From Fen-1364 sp049515135 (GTDB lineage: Bacteria; Spirochaetota; Spirochaetia; SZUA-6; Fen-1364), in the NCBI GenBank assembly GCA_049515135.1, contig JBEKUJ010000019.1:1-64000 (forward strand): a stretch of DNA of 64,000 nucleotides. Reading direction: 5' to 3'. Shown piece after piece: positions 58,901 through 64,000 of the stretch. The translations under genes were made by a program, and so were the position numbers. Below the pieces are notes generated by a model, which was given only the letters and a program-made list of their open reading frames with translations, searched no databases and had not been told where the DNA came from. Position 1 is the stretch's first letter. Every line of letters begins with the position of its first letter.

Positions 58901-61900
58901 TGAAAAGATCCTTCTGGGATACGCTTGTGTCCGGGGCGTAGGGCGATGCCTGAGGATCGCCCGCCTGCACGAGCTGCTGGATGAGCTGGATCCTGCTGGA
59001 GTTCCACTTCGTGAGGGCCTGGTCACCCGCTGCCTGGGCCTTGGCATCGAGGGCGCTCTGAACGTTGCTATCCAGCCCCCTGATTGTCTGCTGGCTGCTG
59101 GTGGCGTAGGCTATGCTCTGGCCCTGGAACTGTACAAAATCGTCGGTGAACTTGCTGAGCCTGGAGTGGATCTCAGCGAACCGCTGGTTGAGCGCGGTCA
59201 GGTTCGCGCTCCCCTGGAAAAGGACCTCGTCCAGCGCCTGCAGCCGCTCGTCGATTGCTCCGGCCGCCTCGATGAAAGCCTCCTGGTACTGGGCGAAGTT
59301 TTCGCGGGTGGTAGAGATCGTGCTTTTCTGCGTGGAGGCCGCGCTTGCATCCAGCGCAAAGCCCGCCTTCACGGTCCTGGTCTGGCCTCCGACCGTCACT
59401 GTCTTCTCCAGCATGCTCTGGAACGGGTTGCCCAGCTTTCCGATGTCCTGGATTGTCGGAAGCGGCTCCACCAGGATGTCCTTGTAGTCGGAGAGCCTCT
59501 TGGACACGTCCTTACGGAGGCTTTCCAGGTCCGTGATCAGCCCGTCCAGCTGGGACTTTGTCTGGAGGAGCCGCGCGCGCGCCTGAACAAGGGCTTTTGC
59601 CTGGGATCCAAAGAGGATCCCGTGGATGGTCACAAAGGGCTCGGGCATTCCGCCCCAGTTCGATGACTCGTACTGGTCGAACGCGGCGTCCACGGGGAGG
59701 TTGCCGAAGACGGCTTTCTGCTGCTCCGTCAGGACGAGTCCGGCCAGCGCCGCCTGCTCATCGGTGAGCTGCGCAAGCTGGAGCTTGGCCTGCTCCAGGC
59801 TGGCATTCAGCGCATCCTTGGCAGCAGTCAGCTGGTTTGCCATGTCCTTGGCCTGGGCGATCAGCGCGTCGTACTGGGAGTTCCTTCCGGTCCCGCCATC
59901 CAGGCCGTCACCGCTCACGCTGAACCAGAGGCTGCCGTCGAACACGGTGATTCCCAGCACGTCGACCGACAGGGACCCCACCGTGTAAACGAGGAAGTTG
60001 GGCGTGATAATGAGACAGCCTTCCAGTCCCGCCTCAGCGGAGAACAACCCTGCTAGGAAGCTGCCCTTCAGGTCCACCGAGGCGTAGGCACCCAGCGTGG
60101 AATCCGGCTCGTAGTACCAGAACATCCCTTCCATTGAGACAGACCCCGAAACAATCCCGAGGTCGATGCCGGCGCCCACTGTCGCCTGCACCATGAAGCC
60201 GGGAGTTCCGACGAACATCTCGCCCTGAGCGATATTGATTCCCAGCACCTTCACCTGCATGTTGCCATCGATGCCCCAGACGCCGGGGTAGAAGTAGAAG
60301 TCCAGGTCTCCGGTGCCGCTCACCAGCTGGCTGTCAGGCGACGGGAAGCCCATCTCAGCGGTTATCTTCCCCTCCGCGTAGGCGGGGTTCCATGAAACCG
60401 CCAGATACACCTTCCCGTCCGCAATGCCGTCGAGGAGCTTCACCTCGGCGTCCAGGTTGAAGTAACTGGAGGTGATTGTCATGAGCGCTCGGCCACTCGC
60501 CAGGTCTTTCTCGGCAACGGAGAATCCGCCGAGCACCATGAGCGCAAAGGACTGGCTGTTGGACGCGCCGCCGGGCCGTCGGGCGGTGATCGTGTCGCTC
60601 AGCTCAGGACGCTGAAAGTTGGCGATCTTGCGCACAAGGGCGATGTCGTCATCGCTGGGGTTGATGAAGAATCCGCCGCCCAGCTGATCAAGGAATACCC
60701 CCGGGCCAATGGGAACTTCTAGCCCGGATACAATCACGAAAAGGCCGAAGGACGGCTTGCCGTTGAGGGTGCCGACCTTCCCCACCGCGTCCGCAGTCAC
60801 GCTGAGGCTGGGCAGGCTCAGCGAGCCCGCGAACTCGAAGGAGAGAGGCGACGGGGAGTACTCCATGTCTGCCGTCACGTCCAGCGCATCGGACACGGAG
60901 AGTTTTGCATTCTGGACAATGAATCCCGTGCCCCCATTGTTAGCAAGGGTGTAGACGGTCAGCTGATCGAAGCCCCCGCTCATGATGGAGTCCGAGCCCG
61001 AGCCCAGCGTGATGCTGGCGCCTTTCATGGAGAAGTAGCTGGCCACGTTGATCGTGTTCGCCTGCTTGTTCGGGGCCATGTTCTCTCCCGACCCCGTGCT
61101 CGTGTTCTCGTTCAGCGTGATGGTGGTGGGCGTATTGCTCCAATCCACGCCATCCACCTCGATCGAAACGGCATCAAGGACGGAAAGCTTTCCGCCTCCC
61201 CCGGCGGTCACTGCCGCCCCGATGTCGGAGATTGTCCCGTCAAGGCCCACCTTGAGGTTGTCGAAGTTGATGCCGCCCGAGATGCCGTCAAGACTCACGG
61301 TAATGGAACCGGTGATGATCAGGGCAAAGGGCGATGGATCGATGGACACGCTGGTGAAGGCGAGCCCCACGGGTCCGAAGTCCAGCTTCTTGTTCTTCAA
61401 TATCTCGATGTGGCCCGGCGTAGGCCACGTAATATTGCCCGAGAAGTCGAAGACGATCCCGTTCTGCAGCTTCCCGCTGTTGTCCAGGTCCCCGAAGCTG
61501 ATGCGCCTGTCGTCATCGCCTGGGGTCCCTCCGCTGTCGGTGGAGATCTTGAGATAGAGGTCCACTGCCAGGGAGACCTGGCTGTGGTCCATGTCCAGGA
61601 CGCCGTTCGTCATGGAAAGGTCGAGGGACAGGTAGGTGAGGTTCAGAGTTGCAAGGCCGAGGTCCCATGCCGTAGAATCTGAGTTGCTGGGCAGCGAATG
61701 GCCGTTTTTGATCTTGTTGATGGCAGCAACGCTCAAGCTGCCGTTTCCCGATGTGTCGATGGTGAAGGACACGGGGACGTCCCCTGTCTTGTCCAGCGGA
61801 GCGGGCAGGTTGGAAAGCTTCCCGGAGAGAGTCAGGCTGAGCTTGCTGGATGAAACGCTCATGCCGATCTTGTCGAAGGAAAGGCTTTTCGGGATCAGCT

Positions 61901-64000
61901 CGAAGGGCTGCGACAGGTTGATGGTCCCGTCCAGACTTCCATCCGTGTAGAAGCGCAAGTCCTTGTTGCTGAAAGAGGCAAGGTCCTTCTGATTGTCGTT
62001 GGTCCCCTGCTTCTCATCCATGCTGATGCCGCCCGAGATGCCGATGTAGTATCCCTTGCCGCCGTCCGCCTTGCCGAAAGCGATGGCCTTGTTTTCGTCC
62101 GTCGATCCTCCATTGATGTCATGGACGGAGAAGGTCATCCCGAAGAGCGTGAAGGAAAGGGCATGGGCCTGATCGATGGAAAGGTTGATGTTGGAAATAC
62201 CCGTGGCGTCCAGGACCATATTCTGGGCGGTGAAGAGGTCCTGGGCGGCGTCGGGGATGGCGACTGCTGCGTCTATGCTGAGATGATCCGATGCCTTGCC
62301 GAAGTCGAAGGCGATCTTCTTGATCTTGAGGTAGCCGCCGGCAAAGTCAGTAAGCGATGAGTCGCCGCTGGCGTCGATCTCCGCGGTACCGCCCATGATC
62401 TGCGGAGGGTTGGAATTGTCGAACATGCGCACGACGACACTCGTCACCTTGAAGCCCGGAATGCTCACGCTGCCCAGGCTCAGGAGATTGAGCGTGGCGT
62501 CGCCGGTGAACGTGTAGTCGGTGTAGCCGGACCCCGAGACCGCGGACGCGGTTCCCGTGAGCCCCGTCAGCTGCGCAACCCCTTTGATGAGGTCCAGAGA
62601 GGTCGGGGGGAAAGAAGGGGGCGTGGAGCTGACCGTGTAAGTGGTCTGCGCGCTCATGCTGACCGGCGAGGTGATCTGCACCTGCACGGTGTGGCTCCCT
62701 GCAACAGACGTCGGCAGGTTGCCCAGGACGTCGAAGACCGTGTTGCCGGACACGCTCACCGAGAACGCGGGGGTGCTGGACCACGACGTGGAGCCGTCCA
62801 CCAGGACCTGGCCGATCGCCGTGCCCGTGCCCGTGGCAGTGAGGTGTACGCGGGCGTTCTTGACCACGTCGTTGAGATTGTAGGGAGAAGCTGGGATTTC
62901 CAGGGAAACGCCCACCAGGGTCAGAGTGGACGGAGGGGCGCTCAGGACAAAGGTCGGAATCGTGACGGAGGCCAGCACGTCATTCCCATATCCATCCTTG
63001 CCGCGAACAGTCAGGATGAGGTCGAAGCTTCCGCTCTGCGCGCCTCCCAGCGCCTTGCTTCGCTGGAGGACGGAGAGCATGACGGACCTGCTGACGGCCT
63101 GATCCGTGCCGGTGGGCAGGCTCATGGGAAGACTCTCCCATGCGCCATCTTCGCGGGGCCACGAGGAGTATGCCCTGCTCTCACGGATGTCTGTGACGTT
63201 CACCGAGCCGCCGCGGGCCGCAATGTCCAGACTGAGGGTTTCCAGCGTGTCCGTCCCGCCGAAGCTCAGGCTCGAAGGCGTCGAGGTGAGCGCAAGCGTG
63301 GCGCCCAGCACATTGATGCTCACGCTAGTCGAGGCTGAGCCGCTGACTCCCAGGGCGTCAGTCGCGGTTACCGTAAAGGTGTACCTGGCGCCGTTGTCGC
63401 CGGTAAAGCTGGCGGATGAGAGCTGCGTGTGCGACAACCACGGCCGGGCAGGCCCGCCGTTGATCGTGTACTGCACGTCGTAGTGGTCGATCCGAACGGG
63501 GGAGGTGACCGACCAGGACACCGTGAAAGTGGCCTTTGTGCTGATGGGTCCGCTGGAGGAGGTGATGGTGGCCGCAAGGGGCGGAAAGTCGACGGTGAAG
63601 GGAGGCGAACGAACCCAATGAGAGTACTGGGGGAGTCCCGTCGAACCCTGAACGCCCGACGCCTGCACCCATACGTAGTAGGTCTGACCGTTCGTGAAGG
63701 GAATGCCCGGCACAGCTATTGAGGTCTGCGGTGCAGAGACAGTGCCTCCCGCTACCGCGGAAAAAGCAACCGGTGGAACCTGAGTCGGATTCTGGCTGAT
63801 CACCCAGGAGTATGACAGCGGCGCGACGAGAGAGCCGAAATTCGAGGCTCCCCAGTTCGCCTGAAACTGCGATGAATTGGTCCAGACGGCCGGGCTTATC
63901 GGGCCCGAACCGATGTTGACCGGACCCGGATCAGTGGGCGTCTGCGCCGCGAGCGGCGCTGCAAGAGCAAGCAGGAAAAATAGCACGGGAAAAGAGAGAG
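55962..64000 (-). CDS. Giant secreted multidomain surface protein, 5' end beyond the window
   Basis: At least 2,674 residues. The first possible start in view is GTG at 63986 (MLFFLLALAAPLAAQ), but this lacks the basic residues of a signal peptide and no ribosome-binding site precedes it. The frame stays open to base 64000, so the true start is probably outside. Residues ~30-460 contain Ig/FN3-like modules. Residues ~460-1340 are a very long beta-rich region of repeating LxIxxAVxIxDxx patterns. Residues ~1370-1700 are helical and coiled-coil-like (DMANQLTAAKDALNASLEQA, ALNQRFAEIHSRLSKF). Residues ~2140-2670 hold four FN3-like modules. It heads the operon with the FN3 protein and the barrel. 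No matching family is recognised. Confidence 0.85.
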   Translation of the reverse strand, partial: LSFPVLFFLLALAAPLAAQTPTDPGPVNIGSGPISPAVWTNSSQFQANWGASNFGSLVAPLSYSWVISQNPTQVPPVAFSAVAGGTVSAPQTSIAVPGIPFTNGQTYYVWVQASGVQGSTGLPQYSHWVRSPPFTVDFPPLAATITSSSGPISTKATFTVSWSVTSPVRIDHYDVQYTINGGPARPWLSHTQLSSASFTGDNGARYTFTVTATDALGVSGSASTSVSINVLGATLALTSTPSSLSFGGTDTLETLSLDIAARGGSVNVTDIRESRAYSSWPREDGAWESLPMSLPTGTDQAVSRSVMLSVLQRSKALGGAQSGSFDLILTVRGKDGYGNDVLASVTIPTFVLSAPPSTLTLVGVSLEIPASPYNLNDVVKNARVHLTATGTGTAIGQVLVDGSTSWSSTPAFSVSVSGNTVFDVLGNLPTSVAGSHTVQVQITSPVSMSAQTTYTVSSTPPSFPPTSLDLIKGVAQLTGLTGTASAVSGSGYTDYTFTGDATLNLLSLGSVSIPGFKVTSVVVRMFDNSNPPQIMGGTAEIDASGDSSLTDFAGGYLKIKKIAFDFGKASDHLSIDAAVAIPDAAQDLFTAQNMVLDATGISNINLSIDQAHALSFTLFGMTFSVHDINGGSTDENKAIAFGKADGGKGYYIGISGGISMDEKQGTNDNQKDLASFSNKDLRFYTDGSLDGTINLSQPFELIPKSLSFDKIGMSVSSSKLSLTLSGKLSNLPAPLDKTGDVPVSFTIDTSGNGSLSVAAINKIKNGHSLPSNSDSTAWDLGLATLNLTYLSLDLSMTNGVLDMDHSQVSLAVDLYLKISTDSGGTPGDDDRRISFGDLDNSGKLQNGIVFDFSGNITWPTPGHIEILKNKKLDFGPVGLAFTSVSIDPSPFALIITGSITVSLDGISGGINFDNLKVGLDGTISDIGAAVTAGGGGKLSVLDAVSIEVDGVDWSNTPTTITLNENTSTGSGENMAPNKQANTINVASYFSMKGASITLGSGSDSIMSGGFDQLTVYTLANNGGTGFIVQNAKLSVSDALDVTADMEYSPSPLSFEFAGSLSLPSLSVTADAVGKVGTLNGKPSFGLFVIVSGLEVPIGPGVFLDQLGGGFFINPSDDDIALVRKIANFQRPELSDTITARRPGGASNSQSFALMVLGGFSVAEKDLASGRALMTITSSYFNLDAEVKLLDGIADGKVYLAVSWNPAYAEGKITAEMGFPSPDSQLVSGTGDLDFYFYPGVWGIDGNMQVKVLGINIAQGEMFVGTPGFMVQATVGAGIDLGIVSGSVSMEGMFWYYEPDSTLGAYASVDLKGSFLAGLFSAEAGLEGCLIITPNFLVYTVGSLSVDVLGITVFDGSLWFSVSGDGLDGGTGRNSQYDALIAQAKDMANQLTAAKDALNASLEQAKLQLAQLTDEQAALAGLVLTEQQKAVFGNLPVDAAFDQYESSNWGGMPEPFVTIHGILFGSQAKALVQARARLLQTKSQLDGLITDLESLRKDVSKRLSDYKDILVEPLPTIQDIGKLGNPFQSMLEKTVTVGGQTRTVKAGFALDASAASTQKSTISTTRENFAQYQEAFIEAAGAIDERLQALDEVLFQGSANLTALNQRFAEIHSRLSKFTDDFVQFQGQSIAYATSSQQTIRGLDSNVQSALDAKAQAAGDQALTKWNSSRIQLIQQLVQAGDPQASPYAPDTSVSQKDLFNVTGYQLWFRMPDAGFGASVQASQKSMPDLIKSFSTSSATLLKNWGDSTTFTDQVFQRKADLYGVLYEIYDQLAYYGSGNIGIASDGNAAGFKGAAALGLSFRASVVSKAVSGKGKPFPGGITPTSPTFGPNRPLNKNLVNPGPVNKQKGAAAPTPDAIPMEIAELPGIDAGFNLTTPNIQLKEVPAGMPSRGVLDRSVTTIPSAIIKPVAWVPVQTYFAAKRSEIAPYLVIPQVTVMNGTASSSSELESLLHATFDATHPVGVVEYEYRIVPISTGTGAGADSLYKSFFHAGANSTLPTGIVNKSFTPKPPVSVAPAAPSLFKTSPSASLGGKNVSITTALQGGGGKGGGPSQTMVMPASLKAVILSNTPWLSVGGDTQINFLFIPQLQDAGTYGLEVKVRGAGGLTIIRQGRFKVGYATPGGKIPVTSGMDTSDTTPPTTPVVTLSGAATADKETLYAKWSSDDQYSGIQGYQYAVEEYTDQTSKEATGAVAGTPAQQGGAASKDKLANKVLTNQPTTTTTTQYFQSGGPLVSAQEAASHKWVDAQGRTEANIRGLSLEQGKRYVVWVMATNGVGRAAIGRSDPIIVDAIPPVAPQITAFKQTSADGHANSLTFTFTPGSDDVSGISGHSFAVGSSDKDQKLWPWTVAKGTSATIVNLPLAKGSQVTLQVKAASGAGLETVATKTFTISYAGAKPPVPPTVLADPQNFTSNTTQLNMTWSPALDPDAGIVAYDYAVGTSPSKADVLSWTSGSATFAPYLLGQGPQGTQSSQDMKASATVNLKDKGTYYALVRATNGAGITSIGASAPLVVDLSTPTVSLTAGAQNPGTDKLAVNATASDPVSGIARYRAKVWQMKGPTSETEKLPVFVVPVMGWSSQGTFQGTTSSKGIQLAVPPVGQAWYTTDWQPITNAAPPTNIDLQVVITGFPAPGLEVGKYYRVTVEVQSGSGVSAESSAVVIQVVAAGPNYRFVPRFNFKK

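Overview
The window is a gene-dense, GC-rich stretch from a diderm bacterium, judging by the many Sec signal peptides, lipoboxes, predicted outer-membrane barrels and a patatin-barrel (type Vd) protein. The gene set (CHASE2-cyclase beside FecR and barrel genes, DUF4015 protein, Asp-box lipoprotein, type Vd patatin, sigma-54 glnA, YtxJ) recalls spirochaetes or a similar deep diderm lineage. No rRNA or protein tree backs this, so phylum assignment is low to moderate confidence. No rRNA, tRNA, CRISPR array or insertion sequence was seen.

Layout. 1-5631 (+): a four-gene chain with 4-base overlaps: icd, a small membrane protein, an Asp-box/DUF4015 exported protein and a TPR lipoprotein. 5723-9573 (-): an RlmD/RumA-like RNA methyltransferase, a U32 protein and a DinB-like protein. 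9683-15935 (+): an unknown membrane-anchored protein, glnA behind a sigma-54 promoter and followed by a strong terminator, then a very long glnE with ACT-like N-terminal domains. 15853-22263 (-): a complete hut operon (RHH protein, hutU, ftcD, hutI, fchA, hutH) converting histidine to glutamate while recovering the formimino carbon on folate. With glnA/glnE this makes 10.5-22 kb a nitrogen-metabolism block.

22.3-29.7 kb (+): a DinB-like gene and ytxJ, then a metal and metalloid resistance island of visibly lower GC: arsR, acr3, ArsP-like permease, CPKC thioredoxin-like protein, ferredoxin-like protein, a broken small gene, merR, an ICMT-like membrane protein with a His/Met-rich tail, and chrA. 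29.9-34.8 kb: a J-domain protein, a GNAT remnant coupled to a TM0106-type RecB-like nuclease, and a convergent SF1 helicase.

34.9-42.6 kb: a five-gene exported/outer-membrane module including a FecR-domain protein, divergent from a CHASE2 class III cyclase with two palindromes between them. 42.7-46.6 kb: an internally deleted VOC protein, a type Vd patatin and a lipoprotein made of seven nearly identical 42-residue Asp-box repeats. 46.8-52.1 kb: a zinc-ribbon MBL protein, a VOC protein and a glycan operon (sugar isomerase, ThuA, GH2 beta-mannosidase). 52.1-64 kb (-): a giant secreted protein (at least 2,674 residues, cut by the window edge), an FN3 protein and a predicted barrel, tightly coupled.

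The candidates for undescribed biology are the giant/FN3/barrel surface cluster, the CHASE2-cyclase divergon, the ACT-containing GlnE, and a recurring promoter layout in which the -10 box sits about 6 bases before the start codon, which predicts leaderless mRNAs.
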